The notes beneath the pieces were generated by a model that was not told the origin of the DNA, ran no database searches, and worked only from the letters and a program-made list of their open reading frames with translations. A stretch of 64,000 nt of DNA from Palsa-465 sp963800475 (lineage in GTDB: Bacteria; Actinomycetota; Thermoleophilia; Solirubrobacterales; Solirubrobacteraceae), in the NCBI GenBank assembly GCA_963800475.1, contig CAWDAZ010000006.1, positions 372,001-436,000 on the forward strand, given 5' to 3'. The translations under genes and the position numbers were made by a program. How positions within the stretch are numbered: position 1 is the stretch's first letter; every line of letters begins with the position of its first letter. Below are positions 40,436 to 49,612 of the stretch, piece by piece.

Positions 40436-41902
40436 GTGGCGACCACGGCCGATCAACGAACCGGGGCGGTTCCGATCCCGCTTGGCAGGGCGCTCGACGA
40501 AGCGCCGATGACGCGTCTGCACATCCGGTTCTGGCTGCTCGCGGCGCTCGGGATCCTGCTCGACGGGTTCGACTTCTTCATCATCGGGATTGCCAACCCG
40601 CTCGTGAAGAAGGACTTCCACGTGACGTCCACGCAGGTCGGGCTGGTGTCGGCGGCGGCGATCGTCGGCGCGGTGTTCGGCGCGAGCCTGCTGGGGCCGC
40701 TCGGCGACAAGCTCGGCCGCAGCCGGATCTTCAAGTACGACCTGTACCTGTTCGTCGTGTTCTCGGTGGCGTGCGTGTTCGCCTGGAACGTGTGGGCGCT
40801 GATCGCGTTCCGGTTCATGCTCGGGCTGGCGATCGGGCTCGACTACCCGCTGGCGTCCAGCTATCTGGCGGAGGTGCTCCCGTCGGCCAAGCGTGGGCGC
40901 TGGCTGACCGGCGCGTTCAGCCTCCAGGCCGCCGGGATCCTGCTCGGCGCGATCGCTGGCGTCGTGTTCCTCGAACTGTTCCCGCACCTGTGGTCATGGC
41001 GGCTGCTGCTCGGCTTCGGCGTGGTGCCGGCGGTGGTCATCATCTTCCTCCGGCGGAACGTTCCCGAGAGCCCGCGGTGGCTCGCGCAGAACGGGCACGA
41101 ACAGGAGGCCAAGCAGGTCGCCGACCGGCTCTCGCCGGTGCCCGTCGTCGTCACCCCGGCCGACACCGTTCGGTCCGAGGAGACGCCTGAGGGGCTGAAG
41201 GCGCTGATCCAGCCCCAGCTGTTCAAGCGCAGGCTGATCCGGCGGACGATCTTCACGGCGGTCCCGTGGTTCCTGATGGACATCGCCACCTACGGCGTCG
41301 GGATCTTCACGCCCACGCTGATCGACGAGATCCTGATCAAGCACCCGAACACGACGTTCATCGCCGACAACATCGCCTCCACGAAGGCCACCGCCGCGCT
41401 CGACATCTTCCTGCCGATCGGGTTCGCGATCGCGATCCTGCTCGTCGACCGGGTTGGGCGGATCCCGCTGCAGGTCGTCGGCTTCGCGGTGATGGCGTTC
41501 GCGCTCGCGATCCTCGGCACGGTCGAGGGGTTGCCCGGCGGCGGCAACGACCATCTCGCGCTCGTGTTCGTCGCGTTCGCACTGTTCAACACGTTCATGA
41601 ACGCCGGCCCCAATGCCACCACCTTTGCGTTGCCGGCGGAGGTATTCCCGTCTTCGGTCCGCGCGGCGGGGTGCGGCTTCGCCGCGGGCTCGGCGAAGTT
41701 CGGTGCCGCGCTCGGCGTGTTCCTGTTCCCGATCCTCCAGGACTCGATCGGCAACAGCGCGCTGCTGTTCATCATCGCCGGCTGTTGCCTGCTCGGGATG
41801 ACCGTCACGCTGATCTTCCGGATCGAGCCCAAGGGGAAGTCGCTCGAGGAGATCTCGGGCGCCGAGCTGGGGCCGCTGAAGGCGCGGCCCGTCCCCGCCT
41901 AA
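40436..41902 (+). CDS. MFS transporter, sugar-acid/phosphate or aromatic-acid:H+ symporter type
   Basis: 488 residues, GTG start. Twelve hydrophobic helices can be traced in two halves around a loop (about 220-270). Helix 1 LLAALGILLDGFDFFIIGIA contains the Asp typical of aromatic-acid and phosphate symporters. The loop motif GPLGDKLGRSRIF and the later VPESPRWLAQNGHEQEA are standard MFS sugar-transporter signatures. The closest branch is PHS/AAHS-like, using a proton gradient to import an organic anion. No regulator is adjacent. Confidence 0.87.
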   Translation: MATTADQRTGAVPIPLGRALDEAPMTRLHIRFWLLAALGILLDGFDFFIIGIANPLVKKDFHVTSTQVGLVSAAAIVGAVFGASLLGPLGDKLGRSRIFKYDLYLFVVFSVACVFAWNVWALIAFRFMLGLAIGLDYPLASSYLAEVLPSAKRGRWLTGAFSLQAAGILLGAIAGVVFLELFPHLWSWRLLLGFGVVPAVVIIFLRRNVPESPRWLAQNGHEQEAKQVADRLSPVPVVVTPADTVRSEETPEGLKALIQPQLFKRRLIRRTIFTAVPWFLMDIATYGVGIFTPTLIDEILIKHPNTTFIADNIASTKATAALDIFLPIGFAIAILLVDRVGRIPLQVVGFAVMAFALAILGTVEGLPGGGNDHLALVFVAFALFNTFMNAGPNATTFALPAEVFPSSVRAAGCGFAAGSAKFGAALGVFLFPILQDSIGNSALLFIIAGCCLLGMTVTLIFRIEPKGKSLEEISGAELGPLKARPVPA

Positions 41903-42061
41903 GCGGCCCGTCCCGGCCTACCCGGGTCAACCCGTCCCGGCCTAACCGCCGGAGGGCCCAATTTCGGTCCGTCTTCGTTGACGATACGCGCGCGTACTTC
42001 ATAAGCTCGCGCGATCCAGGCCCGCCCCGCGCCGGGGCGGCATGACCCAGCGGGAGGAACC

Positions 42062-43372
42062 TTGCGCAACGGACTGGCCATAGTGGCCGTGGCGGCGGTC
42101 GCCGCGCTGGCTGCGCCGGCGACATCGATGGCTACCCTCGACTACTCGACGGCGCCCTTCGCCGAGTCGGCCAATCACTACGCATACGGCCAGGCGCCGG
42201 TGTTCATGCCCGACGGCAAGACCGTTCTGTTCGGCAAGGACTTCAGGGCAGGCGCGGGCAATCAGGTGTACAGCGCCAGCTGGCCGGACGGCGCGGGTCT
42301 GCGGTGCCTGACGTGCACGGGTCCGGGCTCGGGGACCGACAACGTCAACGGTGTGGCGGCGGTGAGGCCGCAGGGCGACTGGGTGCTGTTCCACTCATGG
42401 CGGGGGCACTACATGACGATCGGCTCGCCCGGGTACGGCGGGATGGGCTCGGCGCTGTGGGCGATGCATCCGGATGGCTCAGACCAGACGCAGCTCACCG
42501 ACGTCCAGCCGGCGTCCGCGACCCCGGGCGCGGGAGAGGGGATCGACGATTACCACGCGTACTGGTCGCCGGACGGGCGGCACGTGGAGTGGGCGCACCT
42601 GAACTGGAACTTCATCACCGGCGGCGGCCAGGGCAAGTGGGATGTTCGCGTGGCCGACTTCGTCGTCAACAACGGCGTGCCGTCGCTGACCAACGTCCAT
42701 GTCGTCCGGCCGGCCAACGGGCACTGGTACGAGACGCAGTGGTGGGCGCCCGATGGGAGCGGCTTCCTGTACACGGAGACATCCGATGCCTCGACCACCC
42801 CGCACCTGTTCTTCTGCAGGCTGATCGACGATGACAGCGCCTGCCAGGTCACGCAGCTCTCGCACGGACCATGGTGGGACGAGCAGGCGCTGTTCACACC
42901 GGACATGAAGGACGTGATCTTCATGTCGAGCCGCGACCAGCCGGGCCTGTTCAACGCCTGGGCGCAGACCGCTCAGACGCTCGGCCTGCCGAACGACTAC
43001 GACTACCTGCTGATCCTGCCGCTGTTCGAGGCCGGGTTCCTGCAGCCGGTCGGCCAGGAGTACACCGACCTGTACGAGCTCGATCTCGCGACCGGCTCCG
43101 TGCGCCGGCTGACGAGCGACGGACAGGGCGGCTGGATCACGCCCGAGTTCAGCTGGGATCCGAACAACAAGTTCCTGATGTGGACCGAGAACCGGTTGCC
43201 GAACGGATACCGCTACCCCTTCCCGCCGAGTCCGACCGAGTACGCGCAAGCGCTCCAGGAGCTGCTTCAGAACCCGCCCTCCCCGAGCCCCGACGTGAGC
43301 CCGAACGGCGTCGGGGTCGCGGCGCTCCCGCTCGAGCAGCGCACGCAGATCGGGGTGTTCTCGGCGAGGTAG
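42062..43372 (+). CDS. Secreted TolB-like beta-propeller protein
   Basis: 436 residues. TTG 42062 has GGGAGG with four to five bases spacing. A signal peptide (LAIVAVAAVAALAAPATSMA) is followed by propeller strands such as PVFMPDGKTVLFGKDF, LWAMHPDGSDQTQLTDV, YWSPDGRHVEWAHLNW and TYLYELDLATG-type strands (YELDLATGSVRRLTSD), as in TolB/WD40-like PD40 repeats. It is probably an extracytoplasmic binding protein or enzyme scaffold; no catalytic residues are seen. Confidence 0.8.
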   Translation: MRNGLAIVAVAAVAALAAPATSMATLDYSTAPFAESANHYAYGQAPVFMPDGKTVLFGKDFRAGAGNQVYSASWPDGAGLRCLTCTGPGSGTDNVNGVAAVRPQGDWVLFHSWRGHYMTIGSPGYGGMGSALWAMHPDGSDQTQLTDVQPASATPGAGEGIDDYHAYWSPDGRHVEWAHLNWNFITGGGQGKWDVRVADFVVNNGVPSLTNVHVVRPANGHWYETQWWAPDGSGFLYTETSDASTTPHLFFCRLIDDDSACQVTQLSHGPWWDEQALFTPDMKDVIFMSSRDQPGLFNAWAQTAQTLGLPNDYDYLLILPLFEAGFLQPVGQEYTDLYELDLATGSVRRLTSDGQGGWITPEFSWDPNNKFLMWTENRLPNGYRYPFPPSPTEYAQALQELLQNPPSPSPDVSPNGVGVAALPLEQRTQIGVFSAR

Positions 43373-43383
43373 GCTAGGCGCTG

Positions 43384-43674
43384 ATGGCCGAGGCCGCGGA
43401 CCGCATCGCCGCCCTGCTTCACGAGGCCGGCGAGACCCACCACCTCGTGTACCGGATCGTCGACGGGGACGATCCGGACTGGGCGTCGTGGTACGCGGAC
43501 TGGCTGATACGTCTTTCAGAGCTCGAGGAGATCCTCGGCATGAAGCTGGTGCGCTCCGAGCTCGTGTGGCTGCTCGTCGGGCTCGACAAGGACTACACGG
43601 CCACCGCCCCCGGCACGCCGTGGTCGCAGTGGTACGCCGGGCGGATCGTGGAGCGGTTCGCGCCCGGCGGTTAG
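43384..43674 (+). CDS. Small conserved hypothetical protein
   Basis: 96 residues: ADRIAALLHEAGETHHLVYR, DPDWASWYADWLIRLSELEE, ILGMKLVRSELVWLLVGLDK and PWSQWYAGRIVERF. Rich in Trp and acidic residues. I have no function for it. It starts 9 bp after the propeller gene stop and is probably expressed with it. Confidence 0.75.
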   Translation: MAEAADRIAALLHEAGETHHLVYRIVDGDDPDWASWYADWLIRLSELEEILGMKLVRSELVWLLVGLDKDYTATAPGTPWSQWYAGRIVERFAPGG

Positions 43675-44273
43675 GCGCGCCGCGGCTCGGGCGGGAGCTC
43701 CTCGAGGATCTCGAGCTCGAAGCGCAGGATCTCGACGAGCCGGTTGCCGCTCAGCGTGCCGTCGAGCATCTCGAGTGATTTGCGGTGCCGGCGCAGCCTG
43801 GTCGCCGACTCGGCGGGGTCGATCCCGCGGGCGATCAGGATCCGGAGCTCGCGGACCTTGCTGACCTTGTCGGCTGCATACATGGCCGGCGCGTAGCCCC
43901 CGGCTCGGCGGACGCGCTCGCGAACGTCGTCCTTCCGGTCCTCGAGCTCCGCGATCGAGGGGTCGTCGCTGAGGATCGCGACGAGCTCGCTGACCTCGCT
44001 GCCGAATCTCGACGTGAGCTCGCTCGGGTCGGTGTCGGTGTCCTCGAGCACGTCGTGCAGGACCGCCGCCGCGACCACGTGGTCGGGGTATCCGGAGCGC
44101 TCGAGCAGCGAAGCGACCTCGAGCAGGTGCACGAGGAACGGCGCGCCGTCGGCGTCGCGCCGCTGGTCGCCGTGACGCGATCGCGCGTACTCGATCGCCG
44201 CTTGAGTCAGCGGCAGGCCGCGGAAGAAGCGGAGCTCAGGCGTCGGACCGGAATCCGGAGCCATACCAGACAT
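43671..44273 (-). CDS. HD-domain phosphohydrolase, RelA/SpoT hydrolase-like
   Basis: About 200 residues. The HD motif is clear: AIEYARSRHGDQRRDADGAP, FLVHLLEVASLLERSGYPDH and VAAAVLHDVLEDTDTDPSEL, with HD in LHDVLEDT, as in single-domain SpoT/MESH1-like ppGpp hydrolases. FGSEVSELVAILSDDPSIAE and KVSKVRELRILIARG are further conserved segments. It may hydrolyse (p)ppGpp or another nucleotide. ATG 44273 is chosen; ATG 44264 is possible. It overlaps the convergent small gene by 4 bp. Confidence 0.83.
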   Translation of the reverse strand: MSGMAPDSGPTPELRFFRGLPLTQAAIEYARSRHGDQRRDADGAPFLVHLLEVASLLERSGYPDHVVAAAVLHDVLEDTDTDPSELTSRFGSEVSELVAILSDDPSIAELEDRKDDVRERVRRAGGYAPAMYAADKVSKVRELRILIARGIDPAESATRLRRHRKSLEMLDGTLSGNRLVEILRFELEILEELPPEPRRA

Positions 44274-44402
44274 AGTGTTCAGATCCGGGCCCGTGCGCAT
44301 GTAAACGACGGGTGAACGGGTTCGCGCTCAGACACGGTCTGCCGGCGTGGTATCAATCAGCTCGGCCGGGGGACTGGTCCGAACGCGGCGAGGTGAACGC
44401 TT

Positions 44403-45380
44403 GTGAGCTCGTTGTCGAGCCCCGATCAGAGCAGCGCTCCGGCGCTGGCCGTCGAACGCCTCACGAAGCGCTTCGGAGAGCGCGTCGCGTTCAGCGACGT
44501 GAGCTTCGAGGTCGGACACGGCGAGGTGTTCGGGTTCCTGGGACCGAACGGGGCCGGCAAGACCACGACCGTGCGGACGCTCGGCACGCTGATCGCTCCG
44601 AGCTCCGGCAGCGCGACCGTCGCCGGCGTGCCGCTGACAGCGGCCAACGGAGTCGAGATCCGCCGGCGAATCGCGATCATGCCGGAGGCGCCGGGGCTGT
44701 ATCTCAAGCTCAGCGTCGCCGACAACCTCGCGTGCTTCGCGGGCCTGTACGAGTCGCCGACCCCCGCCGAGCGGATCGCGCAGGCGCTCCGCGCCGTCAA
44801 CCTCACCGACCGGGCCGGCGATCCCTGCGGCGCGCTGTCGAAGGGCCTGCGGCAGCGGGTCGCGCTCGCGCGGGCGCTGCTCGGCGACCCGCAGGTGCTG
44901 TTCCTCGACGAGCCGACCTCGGGCCTCGACCCGGTCGCGGCCCGGGACGTGCACGAGCTGATCGGAGAGCTGCGCGGGCGAGGAGTCACGATCTTCCTGA
45001 CCACGCACCGCCTCGAGGAGGCCGAGCGTCTGTGCGATCGAGTCGCGATCCTGAACACGACGCTGCGGATGATCGGCCGTCCCGACGAGCTGCGCGAGCG
45101 GCTGTTCTCAAGATCGCTGGTGGTCAGGACCCGCGCGCCACTTCGCGATCCGGATCGTCTGTTCGCCGCTGCTCCCGGCTTCGAGGGCTGGGAGCTGGAC
45201 GGCGCCGGCGAGTACGTCGTCGCCGTCTCGGACCCGGACGCCGCGGCGCCCCCGATCGCCCGCGCGCTCGTCGCGGCGGGCGCGGACGTGCTCTCGATCT
45301 CGGAGTCGCGCCACTCGCTCGAGGACGTGTACCTCGAGCTGATCGACGAGGCCGGGGAGCTGGATCGGAGCCGGCGATGA
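44403..45380 (+). CDS. ABC transporter ATP-binding protein (ABC-2/DRR-like exporter)
   Basis: 325 residues, GTG start. Walker A is GFLGPNGAGKTTTVR, the Q-loop region IAIMPEAPGLY, signature ALSKGLRQRVALARAL, Walker B VLFLDEPTSGLDP and H-loop LTTHRLEEAERL. The C-terminal extension (about 230-325) is the usual regulatory part of DrrA-type ATPases. It overlaps the permease start (ATGA). Together they form an exporter of drugs, polysaccharide or lipids; the substrate is not known. Confidence 0.92.
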   Translation: MSSLSSPDQSSAPALAVERLTKRFGERVAFSDVSFEVGHGEVFGFLGPNGAGKTTTVRTLGTLIAPSSGSATVAGVPLTAANGVEIRRRIAIMPEAPGLYLKLSVADNLACFAGLYESPTPAERIAQALRAVNLTDRAGDPCGALSKGLRQRVALARALLGDPQVLFLDEPTSGLDPVAARDVHELIGELRGRGVTIFLTTHRLEEAERLCDRVAILNTTLRMIGRPDELRERLFSRSLVVRTRAPLRDPDRLFAAAPGFEGWELDGAGEYVVAVSDPDAAAPPIARALVAAGADVLSISESRHSLEDVYLELIDEAGELDRSRR

Positions 45381-46096
45381 GCTGGGTCCGGATCCGGGCG
45401 ATCTTCACCAAGGAGCTGCGGGAGTACCGCCGCAACGGCGCGATCGTCTGGACGATGGCGCTGCTGCCGGTGATCTTCACGATCGAACCGCTGATCCAGA
45501 TCTTCAACCTGCCCGCCGCCTCCGCGCACACGCTGCTGCACAAGGACCCGCTGCTCTACATGCTCGGAATTCCGGCCCTCGTGCCCGCGGCGCTGGCCGC
45601 CTACGCGGTGGTCGGCGAGCGCCAGCAGGGGACGCTGGAGCCGGTGCTGACGACGCCGATCACACGCGAGGAGTTGCTGCTCGGCAAGGCGCTCGCGGTG
45701 TTTGTGCCGGCGGTGGTGATCTCCTACGCGGTGTTCGGGCTGGCGGTTGCGAGCATCGCCGCGTTCGCCGACCCGGCGGTCGCGTCAGCCGTGCTGCGCG
45801 GCCCGCACCTGCTCGCGCAGGTGGTGTTCACGCCGCTGCTCGCGGGGTGGTCGATCTGGGTCGGGATCGCGATCTCGGCGCGCACCAACGACCCCCGGGT
45901 CGCGCAGCAGCTCAGCATCCTCGCCAGCCTGCCGCCCGTGGTGATCGCGGCGCTGATCGCGTTCGGCGTGATCCACCCCAGCACCGGGCTCGCCGTCGCG
46001 CTGGCCGTCGCGCTGCTGGTCCTCGATCGGCTCGGGTGGCGGTTCGTGTCCGCCCTGTTCGACCGCGAGCGCCTGATCACGGGCACGCGATCCTGA
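45377..46096 (+). CDS. ABC-2 type transporter permease
   Basis: 239 residues from ATG 45377, coupled to the ATPase gene. About six hydrophobic helices (for example TMALLPVIFTIEPLIQIFNL, MLGIPALVPAALAAYAVV, FVPAVVISYAVFGLAVASIA, PPVVIAALIAFGVI, LAVALAVALLVLDRLG) with the ERQQGTLEPVLTTPITREEL segment typical of ABC-2 permeases. Single permease of the exporter above. Confidence 0.9.
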   Translation: MSWVRIRAIFTKELREYRRNGAIVWTMALLPVIFTIEPLIQIFNLPAASAHTLLHKDPLLYMLGIPALVPAALAAYAVVGERQQGTLEPVLTTPITREELLLGKALAVFVPAVVISYAVFGLAVASIAAFADPAVASAVLRGPHLLAQVVFTPLLAGWSIWVGIAISARTNDPRVAQQLSILASLPPVVIAALIAFGVIHPSTGLAVALAVALLVLDRLGWRFVSALFDRERLITGTRS

Positions 46097-46132
46097 TCGC
46101 GCGCCACGCCCGCGCCACTAGCCTGTGGGCGG

Positions 46133-47407
46133 ATGCTCCGGCAAACCCGCCTGCTGTTGACGGCGGCGGCTGCGGTCGTCGCCACGATCGTGGTTGTGAT
46201 TTCGGTCGTGCAGCTGCACAACTACGACCACCAGCGGACCAGCGGCGCGCGGGTCCAGGCCCCACTCGCCGTCGGCACGGCGCTCCAGCGCCCGCGCCCG
46301 GTCCCGGCGATCGAGCTGGTCGACGAGCAGGGCCGGCCGTTCTCGACCTCGCAGTGGCGCGGCCGGTGGGTGGTGCTCGCCCCGTCGATGACGCTCTGCC
46401 ACGAGGTGTGCCCGATGACCACCGCCGCGCTCGACCAGATCCGGGAGGCCGTCGACCGCCAGGGTCTCGGCAAGCAGGTCACGGTCGCGGAGGTGAGCGT
46501 CGATCCGTGGCGCGACTCGCCGGCGCGGCTCCGGGCCTACCGCCGGCTCAGCGGCGCGAGCTTCCAGCAGCTGACCGGGACGCAGGCGGCCGTCAAGCGG
46601 CTGTGGAAGTTCTTCGGCGTCTACTACGCCCGTGTCCCGCAGGGCAAGCCGCCCGGCGTCGACTGGCTGACCGGCAAGCCCGAGACGTTCGACGTCGACC
46701 ACACCGACGCGGTGTTCCTGATCGACCCGGCCGGGCAGGAGCGGATCATCGACGAGGGGATGCCCGACGTCAGCGGGCGCCTGCCGGCGGCGCTGCACAA
46801 GCTCCTCAACGACCAGGGAGTCCACAACCTCGCACGCCCGCAGTTCGGGTGGACGCCCGACCAGATCGTCCAGGACCTGTACTTCCTGATGAACCGCAGC
46901 CTGCCGGCGAGCGCGCTCGCGCCGGTCAAGCCACCGTCGCAGGCCGCGGCCGCCAGGGCGCTGTCTGACTCCCCCCACCCGCTGGCGGCGCTCCACCAGC
47001 AGGCGGGCGCGCTGCTGTCCTCGGGAGCTTCGCTTCCCGCCGAGCTGCGGGCGCTGCGGGGTTATCCGGTCGTGATCAACGCGTGGGCCTCGTGGTGCGG
47101 CCCGTGCCGGGCGGAGTTCTCGCTGTTCGCGATCGCGTCGGCGCGATACGGGCGCCAGGTCGCGTTCCTCGGCAACGACACCAACGACTCGGCGACTGAT
47201 GCGAAGAGCTTCCTCGGCCAGCACCCCGTCAGCTATCCGAGCTATCAGGGCAGCGAGGCGGCGCTGACCTCGCTGGCGCAGATCGCGGGTCTGCCGACGA
47301 CGATCTTCGTCGGACGCTCAGGGAAGGTCGTGTACGTGCACACCGGCTCCTACGACACGCAGACGACGCTCACGCAGGACATCGAGCGGTACGCGCTCGG
47401 CGCCTGA
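46133..47407 (+). CDS. SCO1/SenC copper protein fused to a thioredoxin-like domain
   Basis: 424 residues. An N-terminal signal anchor (LLLTAAAAVVATIVVVISVV) precedes a SCO1 domain (about 50-235) with the copper-binding Cys89-x3-Cys93 (LAPSMTLCHEVCPMTTAAL) and distal His190 (FDVDHTDAVFLIDPAG). A linker leads to a TlpA/thioredoxin domain (about 300-424) with Trp-Cys322-Gly-Pro-Cys325 and the cis-proline region GLPTTIFVGRSG. Both act outside the membrane. SCO1 delivers copper to cytochrome oxidase CuA and thioredoxin-like partners reduce the CuA or SCO1 cysteines, so the fusion puts both steps in one protein. Confidence 0.9.
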   Translation: MLRQTRLLLTAAAAVVATIVVVISVVQLHNYDHQRTSGARVQAPLAVGTALQRPRPVPAIELVDEQGRPFSTSQWRGRWVVLAPSMTLCHEVCPMTTAALDQIREAVDRQGLGKQVTVAEVSVDPWRDSPARLRAYRRLSGASFQQLTGTQAAVKRLWKFFGVYYARVPQGKPPGVDWLTGKPETFDVDHTDAVFLIDPAGQERIIDEGMPDVSGRLPAALHKLLNDQGVHNLARPQFGWTPDQIVQDLYFLMNRSLPASALAPVKPPSQAAAARALSDSPHPLAALHQQAGALLSSGASLPAELRALRGYPVVINAWASWCGPCRAEFSLFAIASARYGRQVAFLGNDTNDSATDAKSFLGQHPVSYPSYQGSEAALTSLAQIAGLPTTIFVGRSGKVVYVHTGSYDTQTTLTQDIERYALGA

Positions 47408-47483
47408 GGTCGCCGGCGCCTCTTACGGCTGTCTTACAGCCGTCAAACAAATCTGATCAGGGTCGCGGACGATAATCACTGCC

Positions 47484-48158
47484 ATGCGAGTGCTGGTGAT
47501 CGAGGACGACGACGCGGTCCGGGCCGCGGTCCGCCGAGCGCTGCTGCTGGGCGGCTACGAGGTGCTGCTCGCCGAGAACGGCGAGCGCGGGCTGCTCCGG
47601 GCGCAGTCGGACGTCCCCGACGCGATCATCCTCGACCTCGGCCTGCCCGACATCGACGGGATGCGGGTGTGCCGGACGCTGCGCGAGTCGGGCAACCGCA
47701 CGCCGATCCTGATGCTGACCGCGCGCGACGCGATCGACGACCGCGTCGAGGGCCTCGAGGCCGGCGCCGACGACTACCTCGTCAAGCCCTACGACGTGCG
47801 GGAGCTCGAGGCGCGGCTGCGCGCGATCTTGCGCCGTCACGTCCAGAACGGCGACGGCCGGGTGCTGCGCTTCGCCGAGCTCGAGCTCGACCCGGACCTG
47901 CACGGGGCGCGGGTCGGCGACCGCGCGATCGAGCTGACCCGCACCGAGTACCAGCTGCTCGAGCTGCTGATGCTGAACCCGCGGCGAGTGCTGACCTCGG
48001 AGCTGATCTACGACCGCGTGTGGGGGTACGACTTCGGGCGCTCTGGGAACGCGCTGCGCGTGTACATCGGCTACCTGCGCCGCAAGCTCGAGGAGGATCA
48101 CGGCCGGCGCCTGATCCAGACGGTCCACGGCGTGGGGTACGTGCTTCGGGAGCCGTAG
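47484..48158 (+). CDS. Response regulator, OmpR/PhoB family
   Basis: 224 residues. The receiver domain has acidic residues Asp8-10, phosphorylation site Asp51 (AIILDLGLPDIDGM), the Thr of LMLTARDAI and Lys of YLVKPYDVRELEARL. The C-terminal winged helix (HGARVGDRAIELTRTEYQLL, then RVWGYDFGRSGNALRVYIGY) is the OmpR DNA-binding domain. Start ATG 47484. It is 59 bp upstream of the histidine kinase and similar in plan to MprA/PrrA. Confidence 0.93.
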   Translation: MRVLVIEDDDAVRAAVRRALLLGGYEVLLAENGERGLLRAQSDVPDAIILDLGLPDIDGMRVCRTLRESGNRTPILMLTARDAIDDRVEGLEAGADDYLVKPYDVRELEARLRAILRRHVQNGDGRVLRFAELELDPDLHGARVGDRAIELTRTEYQLLELLMLNPRRVLTSELIYDRVWGYDFGRSGNALRVYIGYLRRKLEEDHGRRLIQTVHGVGYVLREP

Positions 48159-48217
48159 CAGCCGGATGACTCACGCGGCCCCTATATGGCGAGCCCGGAC
48201 GGCGAGCGGGGCCTAGC

Positions 48218-49612
48218 GTGAGCCTGCGCAGGAGGATCGCGGGGGCGGCGGCGCTGGCGGTTGCCGCGGCGGCGATCGCGGTGGCTGTGATCGGCTACGT
48301 GTCGACCCGCTCGCACCTGATCAGCGAGGTCCAGAACGAGCTGCAGGGGCGCGCCGGGGAGTTCCTCGGCCCCCACCGGGGAGCGGGCGGTCCGGGCGCT
48401 CCCGGTGGCGGTCAGGGCGAGCCCGGGGAGCGGCCGGGGTTCCAGGTCCCCGGACCGCCGGTGCCCGGTGCGGCGCAGGGCTACTTCCAGGTCGTGCAGC
48501 CCGACGGCACGGTCGCGTTCGGCGGAGCGCTGCCGGTCACCAAGCAGGTCCTGGACGTCGCCCGCACGGGCCGCGGCAGCTTCTTCTCCGACGCGCGCGT
48601 GAACGGCACGCACTACGAGATCTACACCGTCTGGGACCGTGACGACCAGCACGTCGTCCAGGTCGCGCTGCCGCTGACCGACGCAGATGCCGTGCTGCAC
48701 GGACTGCTGCTCCCGTACGGGCTGTTGATCGCCGGCGGGGTGCTGCTCGCGCTCGTGTTCGGGCTGGGGCTGTCGCGCTCGGCGCTGCGGCCGATCGACC
48801 GGTTCGTGGAGCAGACCGAGCATGTGGCCAGCTCGCTCGACCACCCGGTCCGGATCGAGGAGACGGGCGCGGTCGAGATCCGCCGCTTGGCGGCGAGCTT
48901 CAACGAGACGCTCGACGCGCTCGAGCGCTCGATCGAAGCGCAGCGGCAACTGGTCGCCGACGCCTCGCACGAGCTGCGCACGCCGATCGCCGCGCTGCGC
49001 TCGGACATCCAGATCTTCCTCGAGTCCGAGCGGCTTCCGGCGGAGGAGCGGCTCGAGCTCCAGCAGTCGATCCTCGCCGAGCTCGACGAGCTCACGCAGA
49101 TCGTCGGCGACGTACTGGCGCTGGCGCGCGGCTCGGCGCCGGCGAGCCGGCACGAGCCGGTCGAGCTCGACACGCTCGTGCGCGAGGCGGTCGAGCGCGC
49201 GCAGCGCCGGGCCCCCGAGCTGCGCTTCAAGCTCGAGCTCGCGCCGACCGTGATCACGAGCGACCCCGACCGCGTCAGCCGGGCGGTCACGAACCTGGTC
49301 GACAACGCGCGCAAGTGGAGCGCCGCCGACGGCGAGGTCGAGATCGAGCTGCGCGACGGCGCGCTGTCGGTCCGCGACCACGGCCCGGGGTTCGGCGAGC
49401 GCGACCTGCCGCACGTGTTCGACCGCTTCTACCGGTCCGACAGCGCGCGCCGGATGCCCGGCTCGGGGCTCGGGCTGGCGATCGTCAAGCAGGCCGCGGA
49501 GGCCGGTGGCGGAACCGCCCACGCGGCCAACGCCGAGGGAGGCGGCGCGCTTGTGACGGTGCGCTTCGGCCGCCCGACGAGCAGCGCTATGCCGGAACCG
49601 GCTCCTCGGTAG
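48218..49612 (+). CDS. Sensor histidine kinase
   Basis: 464 residues, GTG start. Transmembrane 1 (AGAAALAVAAAAIAVAVIGY) and 2 (LPYGLLIAGGVLLALVFGLG) enclose an extracytoplasmic sensor of about 135 residues containing a Gly/Pro-rich segment. A HAMP linker, then HisKA with the phosphorylated His in VADASHELRTPIAAL, and HATPase with VTNLVDNARKWS, VRDHGPGFG and SGLGLAIVKQAAEAGGG. Pairs with the regulator just upstream. The last 26 bases overlap the convergent acyl-CoA dehydrogenase gene. Confidence 0.92.
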   Translation: MSLRRRIAGAAALAVAAAAIAVAVIGYVSTRSHLISEVQNELQGRAGEFLGPHRGAGGPGAPGGGQGEPGERPGFQVPGPPVPGAAQGYFQVVQPDGTVAFGGALPVTKQVLDVARTGRGSFFSDARVNGTHYEIYTVWDRDDQHVVQVALPLTDADAVLHGLLLPYGLLIAGGVLLALVFGLGLSRSALRPIDRFVEQTEHVASSLDHPVRIEETGAVEIRRLAASFNETLDALERSIEAQRQLVADASHELRTPIAALRSDIQIFLESERLPAEERLELQQSILAELDELTQIVGDVLALARGSAPASRHEPVELDTLVREAVERAQRRAPELRFKLELAPTVITSDPDRVSRAVTNLVDNARKWSAADGEVEIELRDGALSVRDHGPGFGERDLPHVFDRFYRSDSARRMPGSGLGLAIVKQAAEAGGGTAHAANAEGGGALVTVRFGRPTSSAMPEPAPR

